A stretch of DNA of 64,000 nucleotides from contig NZ_CP107836.1 in NCBI RefSeq assembly GCF_036346615.1, positions 3,410,001-3,474,000 on the forward strand. Reading direction: 5' to 3'. This stretch comes from Streptomyces sp. NBC_00523. Lineage in GTDB: Bacteria > Actinomycetota > Actinomycetes > Streptomycetales > Streptomycetaceae. Shown here one piece after another: positions 52,602-62,291 of this stretch. The first letter of the stretch is position 1; the number at the start of each line of letters is the position of its first letter. The notes under the pieces were generated by a model. That model made no database searches and was not told the origin of the DNA. It saw nothing but the letters and a program-made list of their open reading frames with translations. A program made the translations under genes and the position numbers.

Positions 52602-52621
52602 AGTAGCGTACGTTCAAAATC

Positions 52622-53536
52622 ATGACGAAAGCAATCACCGTGGCCGGACTGTGCAAATCGTTCGGCCGGACGCAGGCGCTGGACGGGCTCGACCTGGCCG
52701 TCGAGACCGGTGAGGTCCACGGATTCCTCGGTCCGAACGGGTCGGGGAAGTCCACGGCGATTCGGGTCCTGCTGGGGCTGCTCAGAGCCGACTCGGGCGC
52801 TGCCCAGCTGCTCGGCGGCGACCCCTGGCACGACGCGGTCGAGCTGCACCGGCGCGTGGCGTACGTCCCCGGGGACGTCACCCTGTGGCGCAACCTCTCC
52901 GGCGGCGAGGTGATCGACCTGTACGGACGGCTGCGCGGCGGGCTCGACGGGGGCCGGCGCGCGGACCTCGTGGACCGCTTCGAGCTCGACCCGACGAAGA
53001 AGGGGCGGACGTACTCCAAGGGCAACCGGCAGAAGGTGGCGCTGGTCGCCGCCTTCGCGTCGGACGTCGATCTGCTGATCCTGGACGAGCCGACCAGCGG
53101 GCTCGACCCGCTGATGGAGGAGGTCTTCCAGAGCTGCGTGGCCGAGGAGCGTGAGCGCGGTCGGACGGTGCTGCTCTCCAGCCACATCCTGAGCGAGGTC
53201 GAATCGCTCTGCGACCGGGTCAGCATCATCCGCCAGGGACGGACGGTGGAGACCGGATCACTCGCAGACATGCGTCATCTGACGCGGACGCACATCAGCG
53301 CCGAGCTGATACGCGAGCCGGACGGCCTGACACGGCTCCCGGGGGTCCATGACCTCGATGTCGAAGGGCGGCGGGTCTCGCTCCAAGTGGACACGGACCG
53401 GCTGGACGCCGCCCTCAAGTCCCTGTCCGCATCCGGCGTCCGCTCGCTGACGTGCACCCCGCCCACGCTGGAGGAGCTGTTCCTCCGTCACTACACGGCG
53501 GAAGCGGAGCAGTCGTCGGGGGCGGTGGCGCGATGA
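52622..53536 (+). CDS. ABC transporter ATP-binding protein
   Basis: The 304-residue ATPase has Walker [10 protein letters not shown], signature YSKGNRQKV (SKGNRQ in place of LSGGQ, usual for drug-exporter ABC2 systems), Walker [13 protein letters not shown] and the switch His in LLSSHIL. A C-terminal 90-residue extension is typical of DrrA-like exporters. It is translationally coupled to its permease and divergently regulated by the GbsR-type gene. Confidence 0.94.
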   Translation: MTKAITVAGLCKSFGRTQALDGLDLAVETGEVHGFLGPNGSGKSTAIRVLLGLLRADSGAAQLLGGDPWHDAVELHRRVAYVPGDVTLWRNLSGGEVIDLYGRLRGGLDGGRRADLVDRFELDPTKKGRTYSKGNRQKVALVAAFASDVDLLILDEPTSGLDPLMEEVFQSCVAEERERGRTVLLSSHILSEVESLCDRVSIIRQGRTVETGSLADMRHLTRTHISAELIREPDGLTRLPGVHDLDVEGRRVSLQVDTDRLDAALKSLSASGVRSLTCTPPTLEELFLRHYTAEAEQSSGAVAR

Positions 53537-55158
53537 CCGCCGTGCCCCTCGCGACGAAGACGGGTGTGCGGCGCCGCGCGTCCACCGGCTCGCTCACCGG
53601 GACCGGTGCCCTGCTGCGGCTCGCCCTGCGACGCGACCGCATCGTCATCCCTGTCTGGGTACTCGTCCTCGGCGGGTCCTTCTCCTCCGTCGGTAAATCC
53701 ATCTCCTCGCTCTACGAGACGCCGTCCCAACGGGCCGAGCTCGCCGCGTCGATGAACGCCAACAGCTCCGTGCGGGCGATGTACGGGCCCGTGTTCGGCG
53801 ACTCCGTAGGAGGGCTCGTCAGCTGGCGCATGCTCGCCTTCGGCGCGGCGCTGGCAGCGGTGATGAGCCTGGTCGTCGTCGTGCGCCACACCCGGGAGGA
53901 AGAGGAGACGGGTCGTCAGGAGATGCTTTCCTCAGCGGTGGTCGGGCGCCGCGCCCCGCTCACGGCCGCACTGCTCGCGGCGCTGATCGCCAATGCCGGC
54001 CTGACGCTGGTGATCACCGCCGGAATGGCCGGCTCGGGCGCGGGGGGCGCGGGGGCGTTGGCGCTCGCGTCGGCCGTCGCCGGGGTCGGTGTCCTGTTCG
54101 CCTGCACCGCTGCGATCACCGCGCAGTTCACCGAGAGCGGCCGTCTCGCGAAGGGGGTGACGGCGGCGGTGGTGGGTGCCGCGTTCGTCCTGAAGGCGGC
54201 GGGCGACTCGGCCACGGACGACGGCTCGTCCCTCCTCACCTGGCTCTCCCCGCTCGGCTGGGCGGAGAACGTCCGGCCGTACGCGGACGAGCGGTGGTGG
54301 GTGCTGCTCCTGATCGCGGGCGCGGTGGTGGTGCAGTGCCTCGTGGGGTACGCGCTGACCGGGCGCCGGGACGTCGGCATGAGCTTCCTGGCGGCGCGTC
54401 CGGGGCCTGCGCGGGGCCGGATGTCCACCGCCTGGGGCCTCGCGATACGGCTGCAACGCGGTGCGCTCCTGGGGTGGACGGTGTCCTTCGCCGTGGTCGG
54501 CTTCGTCTTCGGTGGACTGGCCGGCGGGGCGGCGGACCTGGTCGGGGACAACGAGAAGGCCCGCGAGATCTTCGAGCGGATGGGCGGGCAGTCCGGTCTC
54601 ACCGACGCGTTCCTCGCCTCGATGGTCTCCGTGCTCGGCACGGTCGCCGCCCTGTACATCGCCGCGTCGGTGCTCCGGCTGCACGGGGAGGAGACCGCCG
54701 GCCGCGCGGAGCCGGTGCTCGCGGGGGCGGTCGGCCGGCTCCGCTGGGCGGGGGGCCATCTGCTCATCGCCTTCGGCGGGGCGGCCCTGATCATGGCGGT
54801 CGGCGGCCTCGGCCTGGCGGCGGGATACGGTCACGCGCTTCCGGCCGTGCTCGGCGCCTGCCTGGTGCAGCTGCCCGCCGTCTGGCTGCTCGGCGGGATC
54901 ACGGCCCTGCTCCACGGGGCGATACCGAAGGCGGCCCCGGCGAGCTGGGGGGTGGTGGGGCTCTGCCTGGCGCTCGGCTGGATCGGGCCCGCCCTGGACC
55001 TGCCGCAGCCGGTGATGGACGCGTCGCCGTTCACGCACCTGCCGAAGCTGCCGGGGGCGGGGATGGAATGGGGGCCGGTGACGCTCCTCACCGCGCTGTC
55101 GGCGGTTCTGGTGGCCGCGGCCCTGACGGCGTTGCGCCGCCGGGATCTGGTGACCTGA
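53533..55158 (+). CDS. ABC exporter permease (polyketide-antibiotic type)
   Basis: The 541-residue protein has about twelve hydrophobic segments and matches the single-chain permease of actinobacterial 'exporter of polyketide antibiotics' ABC2 systems. Its ATG overlaps the ATPase stop (ATGA). The N-terminal 30 residues are basic and cytosolic. With the upstream ATPase it should export a hydrophobic compound and may confer drug tolerance; the substrate is unknown. Confidence 0.9.
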   Translation: MTAVPLATKTGVRRRASTGSLTGTGALLRLALRRDRIVIPVWVLVLGGSFSSVGKSISSLYETPSQRAELAASMNANSSVRAMYGPVFGDSVGGLVSWRMLAFGAALAAVMSLVVVVRHTREEEETGRQEMLSSAVVGRRAPLTAALLAALIANAGLTLVITAGMAGSGAGGAGALALASAVAGVGVLFACTAAITAQFTESGRLAKGVTAAVVGAAFVLKAAGDSATDDGSSLLTWLSPLGWAENVRPYADERWWVLLLIAGAVVVQCLVGYALTGRRDVGMSFLAARPGPARGRMSTAWGLAIRLQRGALLGWTVSFAVVGFVFGGLAGGAADLVGDNEKAREIFERMGGQSGLTDAFLASMVSVLGTVAALYIAASVLRLHGEETAGRAEPVLAGAVGRLRWAGGHLLIAFGGAALIMAVGGLGLAAGYGHALPAVLGACLVQLPAVWLLGGITALLHGAIPKAAPASWGVVGLCLALGWIGPALDLPQPVMDASPFTHLPKLPGAGMEWGPVTLLTALSAVLVAAALTALRRRDLVT

Positions 55159-55162
55159 GGTG

Positions 55163-55193
55163 GGGCGGGCGCGAACGGGAGGGCCGCCCGCCC
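55163..55193. terminator. Terminator between permease and P450 genes
   Basis: GGGCGGGCG and CGCCCGCCC pair perfectly across a 13-nt loop between convergent stops. Confidence 0.6.
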
Positions 55194-55199
55194 ACGGGC

Positions 55200-56423
55200 T
55201 CACACCTCGACCCTCAGCTCCTTCAGGCCCCTGATGACGTAGCCCGGGTTCCACTCGGGCTCGGCGGCCAGTCGCAGGCCGGGAGCCTTGCGCAGCAGCT
55301 CACCGAAGGAGGCGGTCAGTTCGACCCGGGCGAGCGGGGCGCCCAGGCAGAAGTGGATGCCGGCGCCGAAGGTGATGTGCGGGTTCTCCCGCCGGGCGAG
55401 GTCCAGGGTGTCCGGGGCAGCGAAGCGGGAGGGGTCGCGGTTGGCCGAGCCGAAGAGCAGGGCCACCTCGGACCCCCGCGGAATGACGGTGCCGTCGATC
55501 TCGATGTCGTCCAGGACCCAGCGCTCGAACATCTGAAGGGGGGTGTCGTACCGCATCAGTTCTTCCAGCGCCGTGGGCAGCAGCCCGTGGTCGGCACGGA
55601 GGGCGGCCAGTTGCTCGGAGTGGCGCAGCAGCGTCCACCAGCCGTTGACCGTGGTGTTGACGGTCGCCTCGTGCCCGGCATTCAGGAGGAGGACGCAGGT
55701 GGAGACCATCTCCTGCTCGGTCAGCCGCTCGCCCTCGTCGTGGGCGGCGACGAGGGCGGAGATGAGGTCGGTACCCGGGTGCGCGCGCCGCTCGGCGATC
55801 AGCTCGCGCAGATACGCGGAGAATTCGAGGGAGGCACGGACGGCGGCGCGGGCGGTGTCCTCGGACGGGTTGAGCTCGAACATCCCGCAGATCGCCCCGG
55901 ACCAGGGCCGCAGCGGGGCCCGGTCGGACTCCGGGATACCGAGCATCTCGGCGATCACGGCGACGGGCAGCGGCTCGGCGACGGCCGCCAGCAGGTCGCC
56001 CCCGCCCTGCTCCACGAAGTCGTCCACGAGTCCGGCGGCCAGCCGCTGGACCGTGGGGACGAGTTGTTCGACGGTGCGCGGGGTGAACGCCTTGGACACC
56101 AGGCGCCGGATGCGGGTGTGGTCCGGCGGTTCGAGGTCCAGCAGCCCCTGCCCGTTGAGCGTCTCGAACGGCTCGTGCTCCGGGGGCGGCGGTGTCCGGC
56201 CGAACTCCTCGTGCGTGAACCGGTGGAGGTAGGTGCGCCCGAGCCGCCGGTCCCGCAGCAGGGCCGACACGTCGGCGTAGTGCGGGACGAGCCATTGGTC
56301 GGTGGCCTCGAAGTAGTGCGCCCGGCCGGTGGCCCGCAGCTCGGCGTAGGCGGGGTACGGGTCGGCGACGAACGCCGCCGACCAGGGGTCGAACGGGGCG
56401 GGGGAGGTGCTGGGCTGGTCCAT
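55200..56423 (-). CDS. Cytochrome P450, CYP107-like
   Basis: The 407-residue soluble bacterial P450 has the haem loop FGAGIHFCLG with the Cys ligand, the ExxR pair region (LEELMRYDTP) and an I-helix NAGHEATVNT. In the last, the usual acid-alcohol pair (D/E)T reads EAT, with Ala after the Glu. Length and motifs place it near the CYP107 family, but no biosynthetic genes adjoin it. It needs ferredoxin partners that are not encoded here. It is convergent with the exporter genes. Confidence 0.92.
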   Translation of the reverse strand: MDQPSTSPAPFDPWSAAFVADPYPAYAELRATGRAHYFEATDQWLVPHYADVSALLRDRRLGRTYLHRFTHEEFGRTPPPPEHEPFETLNGQGLLDLEPPDHTRIRRLVSKAFTPRTVEQLVPTVQRLAAGLVDDFVEQGGGDLLAAVAEPLPVAVIAEMLGIPESDRAPLRPWSGAICGMFELNPSEDTARAAVRASLEFSAYLRELIAERRAHPGTDLISALVAAHDEGERLTEQEMVSTCVLLLNAGHEATVNTTVNGWWTLLRHSEQLAALRADHGLLPTALEELMRYDTPLQMFERWVLDDIEIDGTVIPRGSEVALLFGSANRDPSRFAAPDTLDLARRENPHITFGAGIHFCLGAPLARVELTASFGELLRKAPGLRLAAEPEWNPGYVIRGLKELRVEV

Positions 56424-56446
56424 GGGCCGACGCTAGACCACGGTGC

Positions 56447-57127
56447 TCAGGAAGGGGTGACCAAGCGGGCCTCGTAGGCGAAGACGGCGGCCTGGGTGCG
56501 GTCGCGGAGGCCGAGTTTGACCAGGATGCGGCTCACATGGGTCTTGATGGTCGACTCGGCGACGACGAGGTGCCCGGCGATCTCCGCGTTCGACAGACCC
56601 TGGGCGATGAGGACGAGCACTTCGGTCTCGCGCTCGGTGAGGTCGCCGACCCGGGCCAGGGCCGGAGGGCGGGGAGCGGAGGCGAGCTTGGAGAACTCGG
56701 TGATCAGGCGCCGGGTCACGGTGGGGGCCAGCAGCGCCTCCCCGGAGGCGACCACCCGTACCCCGTCGGCCAGCTGGCGGGCCGAGGCGTCCTTGAGGAG
56801 GAAGCCGGAGGCCCCCGCGCGAAGCGCCTGGTAAACGTATTCGTCCAGGTCGAAGGTGGTGAGGACCAGGACCTTCGCATCCGCGTCCGCGGCGACGATC
56901 TCGCGGGTCGCCTCGATGCCGTTGAGCTCCGGCATGCGGATGTCCATCAGCACCACGTCGGGGCGGAGCGCGGTGACCTGGGAGACAGCCTCGCGGCCGT
57001 TCACCGCCTCGCCGACGACCTCGATGCCCGGCATGGCGTTGAGCAGGACCGAGAAGCCCTCGCGGACCATCATCTGGTCGTCCACGATCAGGACCCGGAT
57101 CGGCGGGGCGGCGGGCTGCGTCGTCAT
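56447..57127 (-). CDS. LuxR/NarL-type response regulator
   Basis: The 226-residue regulator has a receiver domain (VLIVDDQMMVREGF, phosphoacceptor D62 in VVLMDIRMP, Lys in LLKDAS). A C-terminal LuxR helix-turn-helix follows (LTERETEVLVLIAQGLSNAEIA, STIKTHVSRILVKLGLRDR). Its ATG overlaps the stop of the histidine kinase (57124-57127), so the pair is one two-component system. Confidence 0.95.
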   Translation of the reverse strand: MTTQPAAPPIRVLIVDDQMMVREGFSVLLNAMPGIEVVGEAVNGREAVSQVTALRPDVVLMDIRMPELNGIEATREIVAADADAKVLVLTTFDLDEYVYQALRAGASGFLLKDASARQLADGVRVVASGEALLAPTVTRRLITEFSKLASAPRPPALARVGDLTERETEVLVLIAQGLSNAEIAGHLVVAESTIKTHVSRILVKLGLRDRTQAAVFAYEARLVTPS

Positions 57128-58434
57128 GCCTGCTCCTTGAAGGCGCCGGTCGCACCGGGCGCCGTCTGCTGGGCCGGGATGAAGGCCGTGACCTCGTAGC
57201 CGCCCTCCTCGGTGGGCTCGGCGGTCATCTCGCCGTTCAGCATCGCGACGCGCTCCCGCATCCCGGTGATTCCGTGCCCGGCCCCCGGCGACGGCTTCAC
57301 GGGAGCGGTCGGCGGTCCGTTGACCACGCGCAGGCCGAGCCCGCCGAGGACGTAGCCGATCTCGACCCTGGCCGTGGCGCCCGGGGCGTGCCGCAGGCTG
57401 TTGCTGAGCGCCTCCTGGATGATCCGGTACGCCGACAGCTCGACGCCCTGGGGCAGTTCGCGGACCGCTCCGGTCACCGCCTTCTCCGTCACCAGGCCCG
57501 CGTCCCCGACGTTGGTGAGCAGCCGGTCGAGGTCGGCGAGGGTGGGCTGCGGCGCGTCCGGTGCCTCGTAGTCGTCGGCCCGGACGACGCCGAGCACCCG
57601 GCGCAGTTCGGTGAGCGCGGCCACGGCGTTCTCCCGGATCGTGACGAACGCCTGCTCCAGCTCCGGCGGCGGGTTCTCCACCCGGTACGGGGCGGCCTCG
57701 GCCTGGATGGCGACGACGGACATGTGGTGGGCGACCACGTCGTGGAGCTCCCGGGCGATCGTGCTGCGCTCCTCCAGCAGGGTGCGCCGGTCGCGCTCGA
57801 CGGCGGTGACGGTGCGCTGCACGGTGACCTCGCGCTGCGCCTCCCGCCGGACCTGGACCATGCTCACCACGAGCAGCGCGAACGCCGAGGCCACCGCCAT
57901 GCCCGCGGTGTTCGGCCCACCGGCCCCGCCGGTGACGACGCCCTCCACGACGAGGCCCAGCAGCAGCGTGAGCACCCACATCCAGGCCGCGGTGCGCGGC
58001 CGGGTCCTGGCCGCGACCACGAACAGCACCACCAGGTGGCAGACGAAGACGGTGGCCGACCACGGTTCGTAGCCGCCCACCACCACGCTCACCGGCATCA
58101 GGACCATCGACATCCAGAACGCCCCGACCGGCCTGATCAGCGTCATCGCCACACAGGCCGCGGGCAGCAGCCCGGCCAGCAGGACGCCGGCGTTGCCGGT
58201 GACGGCGAACCCCGCCATGAAGATGATCAGCGCGACGCCCAGCACCGCCGCGTGCGTGAGCCACGCGGCCCGTGCCGCGAGGCGGCGCGGCAAGCGCCTG
58301 GTCAGGGCCCCGTCCGTGCGCATCGGTGCCATCGGCCGGTAGGCGAAGGCGTCCTCGAAGAGGTCTTCCCAGAGGTCGTCCATCGCACGCGCGGCGAGCC
58401 GTAGCTCGGGGCTTCGGGTCTTGGTCTCGGTCAC
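57124..58434 (-). CDS. NarL-group sensor histidine kinase
   Basis: The 436-residue membrane kinase has about five or six hydrophobic segments (residues 60-195), then a HisKA_3 dimer helix with the phosphoacceptor His231 in ARELHDVVAHHMSVV. An HATPase_c domain (YRIIQEALSNSLRHAPG; GAGHGITGMRERVAMLNG) completes it. No large external sensor domain exists, so it probably senses membrane or intramembrane cues. The GTG 58434 lies 6 nt after TACCGT and also next to GGAGG, a likely leaderless start. A longer open frame upstream is not part of the gene. Confidence 0.93.
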   Translation of the reverse strand: MTETKTRSPELRLAARAMDDLWEDLFEDAFAYRPMAPMRTDGALTRRLPRRLAARAAWLTHAAVLGVALIIFMAGFAVTGNAGVLLAGLLPAACVAMTLIRPVGAFWMSMVLMPVSVVVGGYEPWSATVFVCHLVVLFVVAARTRPRTAAWMWVLTLLLGLVVEGVVTGGAGGPNTAGMAVASAFALLVVSMVQVRREAQREVTVQRTVTAVERDRRTLLEERSTIARELHDVVAHHMSVVAIQAEAAPYRVENPPPELEQAFVTIRENAVAALTELRRVLGVVRADDYEAPDAPQPTLADLDRLLTNVGDAGLVTEKAVTGAVRELPQGVELSAYRIIQEALSNSLRHAPGATARVEIGYVLGGLGLRVVNGPPTAPVKPSPGAGHGITGMRERVAMLNGEMTAEPTEEGGYEVTAFIPAQQTAPGATGAFKEQA

Positions 58435-58529
58435 GCCTCCACGGTAGGCGGGGCGGCGGGCCGGGTCGTCAGCAGTGTTGCGGATTCCCGGCCGTCCGTC
58501 GCAAGTACTACGCGCCCGCCGCCACACGT

Positions 58530-59405
58530 CTACCAGGCAAGCTGGGCGATCTCCTCCGCGACCACCGCGCACGCGTCGGCGGCCGGGTCGATCAGCGGGA
58601 AGTGGCCGACGTCCGGCAGCAGGGTCAGCCCCACCGTCTCGCCCTCCTTCGCCGCCGCGTCCACGAACGCCTCGGAGACGGCCGCCGGGACCGTGAGGTC
58701 CGTCGTGCCCTGGACGACCGCGGTCGCGATGCCCGTGGGCAGCAGCCGGGACGGATCGGCGTGCGCGCTCCGCTCGGCGAAGTCCTCCGCGGCCCCCAGA
58801 AGCTGGCCGATCGCCCCCGAGCACACGTCGAGCGCGACCGCCGAGCCGAAGTCCGCGATCGGCGCCAGCGCCACCACGCCCCGCAGTGCGGGCGGCCTCG
58901 GGAGCCGCCACGGCGACCCCTCCGGCAGTACGTGCCGGGCGGCGGCCCACAGCGCCAGCTGTCCGCCCGCCGAGTGCCCCGTGACGACGATCCGGCGGAC
59001 GTCCGCCGCGGGCAGCTCCCGCGCCAGCAGCTCCGGCAGCGCGTCCATCGCGGCGGCGACGTCGTCAAAGGTCTCCGGCCAGCGCCCGGCGACCGGTCCG
59101 GTCCCGCGCTGCTGCGGGAGCTCGCTGCCGCGCCGGTACTCCACACTGGCCACGGCGAATCCGTGCCGGGCCAGGAAGTCCGCGAACGGCGACACGTGCG
59201 CCCGGTCGTACGGAGCCCGCCACGCGCCCCCGTGCAGCACGACCACGACCGGCACGCCGGTGCGGCCCCCGCGCGGGGCGTAGAAGTCGATGACCTGGTC
59301 GGGGTGGCTGCCGTAGGCGGCGGACGCGTCGGGGGCGACGGCCGGATGCGAGAAGGCCGACTCGGTCTCGGCGGCGTCCCGCTCGCGCGCGGCGGAATCC
59401 GACAT
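58530..59405 (-). CDS. Alpha/beta hydrolase, putative kynurenine formamidase
   Basis: The 291-residue alpha/beta hydrolase has the oxyanion motif LHGGAW, the nucleophile elbow GHSAGG and the His in PDVGHFPL, as in esterase-type arylformamidases. It follows kynureninase and tryptophan 2,3-dioxygenase on the same strand, so hydrolysis of N-formylkynurenine to kynurenine is the best assignment (inference from context). ATG 59405 has GGAG 5 nt upstream. Confidence 0.8.
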   Translation of the reverse strand: MSDSAARERDAAETESAFSHPAVAPDASAAYGSHPDQVIDFYAPRGGRTGVPVVVVLHGGAWRAPYDRAHVSPFADFLARHGFAVASVEYRRGSELPQQRGTGPVAGRWPETFDDVAAAMDALPELLARELPAADVRRIVVTGHSAGGQLALWAAARHVLPEGSPWRLPRPPALRGVVALAPIADFGSAVALDVCSGAIGQLLGAAEDFAERSAHADPSRLLPTGIATAVVQGTTDLTVPAAVSEAFVDAAAKEGETVGLTLLPDVGHFPLIDPAADACAVVAEEIAQLAW

Positions 59406-59591
59406 CCTGCTCCACCCTCCCTGTCGTCCGGCCCAACTGGCCTGACCTGCGGGGACGGTACCAGTACAGCGGACCACCCCGCCCACCGGGAATCGGCACC
59501 CCGCACACCGCGCCGGCCCCGTCCCGCGCGAGCCCCCGCACGGCGCCGTCCGGTGACCGGGGCGAGCCGGTCACCGGACGGATGCGGCAGC

Positions 59592-60788
59592 CTACGCCGC
59601 CGGAGCGCCCAGAACCTCCGCGAGAACCCGCGCCGCGCGTTCCGCGTCCGCGAACCCCACGTACAGCGGTGTGAAACCGAACCGCAGCACATCGGGACGG
59701 CGCAGGTCCCCGACGACACCGCGCGCGATCAGCTCGGCCATCACGGGCTCGGCGTCGTCGCACCGCAGCGCGACCTGGCTGCCCCGTTCCGCGTGGGCGG
59801 CCGGGGTGACGGAGGTGACCCGCCCCTCGGGGGCGTACGCCTCGACGCACTCCAGGAAGAAGTCCGTCAGGGCCAGGGACTTGGCCCGGACCGCCTCGAT
59901 CCCGACCCCGTCCCAGACGTCGAGGGACGCCTCCAGGGCCAGCATGGACAGGATGTCCGGTGTGCCGACCCGGCCCCGGACCGCACCGTCCGCCGGGGTG
60001 TAGCCGGGCGTCATCGCGAACGGGTCGGCGTGCGACGTCCACCCCGGCAGGGGCGAGTCGAAGGACGCCTGGTGGCGCTCCGCGACGTACAGGTAGGCGG
60101 GCGAACCGGGGCCGCCGTTGAGGTACTTGTACGTGCAGCCGACCGCCAGGTCCACGCCGTGCTCGTCCAGGCCGACGGGGAGCGCGCCCGCGCTGTGGCA
60201 CAGGTCCCAGACGGCGATCGCGCCCGCGGCCCGCACCGCGGCGGTCAGCCCCGGCAGGTCGTGCAGCCGGCCCGAGCGGTAGTCGACGTGGTTGAGCAGG
60301 ACGGCGGCGGTCCGCGGGCCGAGCGCGTCCGGCACGTCGGCGGGGGCGACCGGGACGATCCGGTGGCCGGTCATCCGGGCCGCCGAAGCGGCGATGTAGC
60401 CGTCGGTGGGAAACGTCTGCGCGTCGACCAGGATCTCGTCGCGGCCCTCCGGCGCCAGCCGGGTCGCGGCGACGAGGGCCTTGAAGACGTTCACGCTGGT
60501 CGAGTCCCCGACGACGATCTGGCCGGCCGCCGCGCCGGCGATCGGGGCGATGCGGTCACCGATCCGTTCCGGCGCCGTCCACCAGCCGCTCTCGCCCCAG
60601 GACCGGATGCGCAGCTCGCCCCACTCGCGGGTGAGGACCTCCTGCACCCGGGCGGGCACATGGCGGGGCAGCGCGCCGAGTGAGTTGCCGTCCAGGTAGA
60701 CGGTGTCGTCCAGGGTGAACAGCTCGCGCAGCGGTGCGAGGGCGTCCTCGGTGTCGAGCGCCTGTGCGCGCTCCTGCAGGTCAGACAT
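59592..60788 (-). CDS. kynU: Kynureninase
   Basis: The 398-residue PLP enzyme cleaves kynurenine to anthranilate and alanine. It shows YLDGNSLGALP near the start, WDLCHSAGALPV (the PLP-binding Asp) and the Schiff-base Lys in VGCTYKYLNGGPG, followed by GWTSHADPF. Its ATG lies inside the last codons of the dioxygenase gene (overlap 60781-60788), giving tight coupling. Anthranilate made here could feed secondary metabolism such as phenazines or daptomycin-type kynurenine units, though no such cluster is in the window. Confidence 0.96.
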   Translation of the reverse strand: MSDLQERAQALDTEDALAPLRELFTLDDTVYLDGNSLGALPRHVPARVQEVLTREWGELRIRSWGESGWWTAPERIGDRIAPIAGAAAGQIVVGDSTSVNVFKALVAATRLAPEGRDEILVDAQTFPTDGYIAASAARMTGHRIVPVAPADVPDALGPRTAAVLLNHVDYRSGRLHDLPGLTAAVRAAGAIAVWDLCHSAGALPVGLDEHGVDLAVGCTYKYLNGGPGSPAYLYVAERHQASFDSPLPGWTSHADPFAMTPGYTPADGAVRGRVGTPDILSMLALEASLDVWDGVGIEAVRAKSLALTDFFLECVEAYAPEGRVTSVTPAAHAERGSQVALRCDDAEPVMAELIARGVVGDLRRPDVLRFGFTPLYVGFADAERAARVLAEVLGAPAA

Positions 60789-61629
60789 GGCTGCGGGCCG
60801 TCCAGAGCTCGGGGAACACGTTCTTCGTGGCACGCTTCTCCAGCCAGGCCACGCCGGCCGAGCCGCCGGTGCCGGTCTTGGAGCCCATGGCCCGCCGGGT
60901 CGCGAGGAGATGGTCGTTGCGCCATCGCCACACCAGCTCGCCCACATCGGTGAGCACCTCGCCGAGACGGACCAGCTCGTCGTTCTGGTCCGGGTTGGCG
61001 TAGATCTCCGCCCAGACGGCTTCGACCTCGGGCGACGGCTCGTACTTCCGGGTCAGGTCCCGGCCGAGCACGGACTCCGGGATCGGGTGCCCGCGCCGGG
61101 CGAGCAGGGCAAGGGCCTCGTCGTACAGGCCGGGCTCCGCGAGGGCCTTCTCCAGCTCCGCGTGGACCCGGGGCGCGCCCCGGTGCGGCACCAGCATGGA
61201 CGCGGACTTGTCACCGAGCAGGAACTCCATCCGCCGGTACATCGCCGACTGGAAACCGGAACCCTCGCCGAGCGAGGAGCGGTAGGAGTTGAACTGGGCG
61301 GGGGTGAGCTGGGCGAGCGGCGTCCAGGAGGCGTTCAGGGCCTCCAGCTCCCGCAGCGACCGCTTCAGCGCGTCCTGCGCGACGTCCAGGCGGTCCTCGC
61401 GCATCGCGTGCGCGGCGGTCTCCCACTCATGGACGATGACGGTGAACCACAGCTCCATGACCTGGGTGGTGACCAGGAAGACCATCTCGCCGGGATCGTC
61501 CGAGCGGAGGTGCTGGAGGTGGGTCAGGACATCCGCCTGGACATAGTCCTCGTACGGAGTCGTGCCCGCGAAGTCGAGGTGCGGGGTCTCCGCACCGGTG
61601 GCTTCGGGGTCGGGGTGAATCGTCGACAT
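60781..61629 (-). CDS. kynA: Tryptophan 2,3-dioxygenase
   Basis: The 282-residue haem dioxygenase opens the indole ring of tryptophan to give N-formylkynurenine. It has TPYEDYVQADVLTHLQ, HEWETA and the haem His in WRWRNDHLLATRRAMG. GAGGAGAC precedes ATG 61629. It is the first gene of the kynurenine operon, with a -10 element (TAGTAT on the minus strand, 61708-61713) about 80 nt upstream. Confidence 0.96.
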   Translation of the reverse strand: MSTIHPDPEATGAETPHLDFAGTTPYEDYVQADVLTHLQHLRSDDPGEMVFLVTTQVMELWFTVIVHEWETAAHAMREDRLDVAQDALKRSLRELEALNASWTPLAQLTPAQFNSYRSSLGEGSGFQSAMYRRMEFLLGDKSASMLVPHRGAPRVHAELEKALAEPGLYDEALALLARRGHPIPESVLGRDLTRKYEPSPEVEAVWAEIYANPDQNDELVRLGEVLTDVGELVWRWRNDHLLATRRAMGSKTGTGGSAGVAWLEKRATKNVFPELWTARSHV

Positions 61630-61707
61630 CGCTGTCTCCTCGACACGAGCTTCCGGGTAGCGGTCCGCCCCTTCCCCTCGGAAGTGGAGCCCCGGTCCCC
61701 TGTTCGC

Positions 61708-61713
61708 ATACTA
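61708..61713 (-). promoter_or_regulatory. -10 element of the kynurenine operon
   Basis: On the minus strand TAGTAT matches the vegetative -10 consensus closely and stands out in an otherwise GC-rich intergenic region. A convincing -35 was not seen. Confidence 0.45.
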
Positions 61714-61732
61714 AACGCCTGCTCCGGACACG

Positions 61733-61774
61733 CGCAGGCCCCGCAGTCGCGGATGCGGAGCTGCGGGGCCTGCG
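61733..61774 (-). terminator. Terminator after the DUF3151 gene
   Basis: Perfect 14-bp arms (61733-61746 and 61761-61774) with a 14-nt loop lie 12 nt beyond the DUF3151 stop on the minus strand. Confidence 0.8.
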
Positions 61775-61786
61775 GTAGGGCGTCTG

Positions 61787-62200
61787 CTAGCCGAGGGTCT
61801 CGGCGGCGGTCGGCGAGGAGTCGCGCAGGAACGACGAGCAGCGCTCGTACTCCTCCTGCTCGCCGATGGCCTGCGCGGCCCGGGCGAGGGCGTGCAGGGC
61901 GCGGAGGAAGCCGCGGTTCGGCTCGTGCTCGAACGGCACGGGGCCGTGGCCCTTCCAGCCGGCCCGGCGCAGCGCGTCGAGGCCGCGGTGGTAGCCGGTG
62001 CGGGCGTAGGCGTACGACTCGACGACCCGGCCGCCCTCGAACGCCTCGTCGGCGAGCTGCGCCCAGGCCAGCGAGGAGGTCGGGTACTTCGCGGCGACAT
62101 CGGCGGGCGCGGTGCCGGCGGCGAGCAGTTCGCGCGGCTCCGGGTCGTCGGGCAGGTGGGTCGGGGGCGGGCCCCCGAGCAGGTTCTCGTGGATCGACAT
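61787..62200 (-). CDS. DUF3151 family protein
   Basis: The 137-residue actinobacterial protein (MSIHENLLGGPPPTHLPDD; ARTGYHRGLDALRRAGWKG; PNRGFLRALHALARAA) matches the DUF3151 family of unknown function. It is helical and tetratricopeptide-like in feel. It is a monocistronic gene with its own terminator. Confidence 0.85.
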   Translation of the reverse strand: MSIHENLLGGPPPTHLPDDPEPRELLAAGTAPADVAAKYPTSSLAWAQLADEAFEGGRVVESYAYARTGYHRGLDALRRAGWKGHGPVPFEHEPNRGFLRALHALARAAQAIGEQEEYERCSSFLRDSSPTAAETLG

Positions 62201-62291
62201 GCTCCCAGTGTGCCTGGCACGGGACGCGCCGAGGACCGGGTGGGCACGATTCCGGCCCCGGCCCGTGCGGCCGGGGAACAGCCCGCGCCCG

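Noticed and set aside
57124..58950. Extension of the histidine kinase by about 170 N-terminal codons
   Set aside because: The extension runs through the intergenic region and the antisense of the hydrolase gene; a promoter-like TACCGT and GGAGG precede the GTG at 58434.
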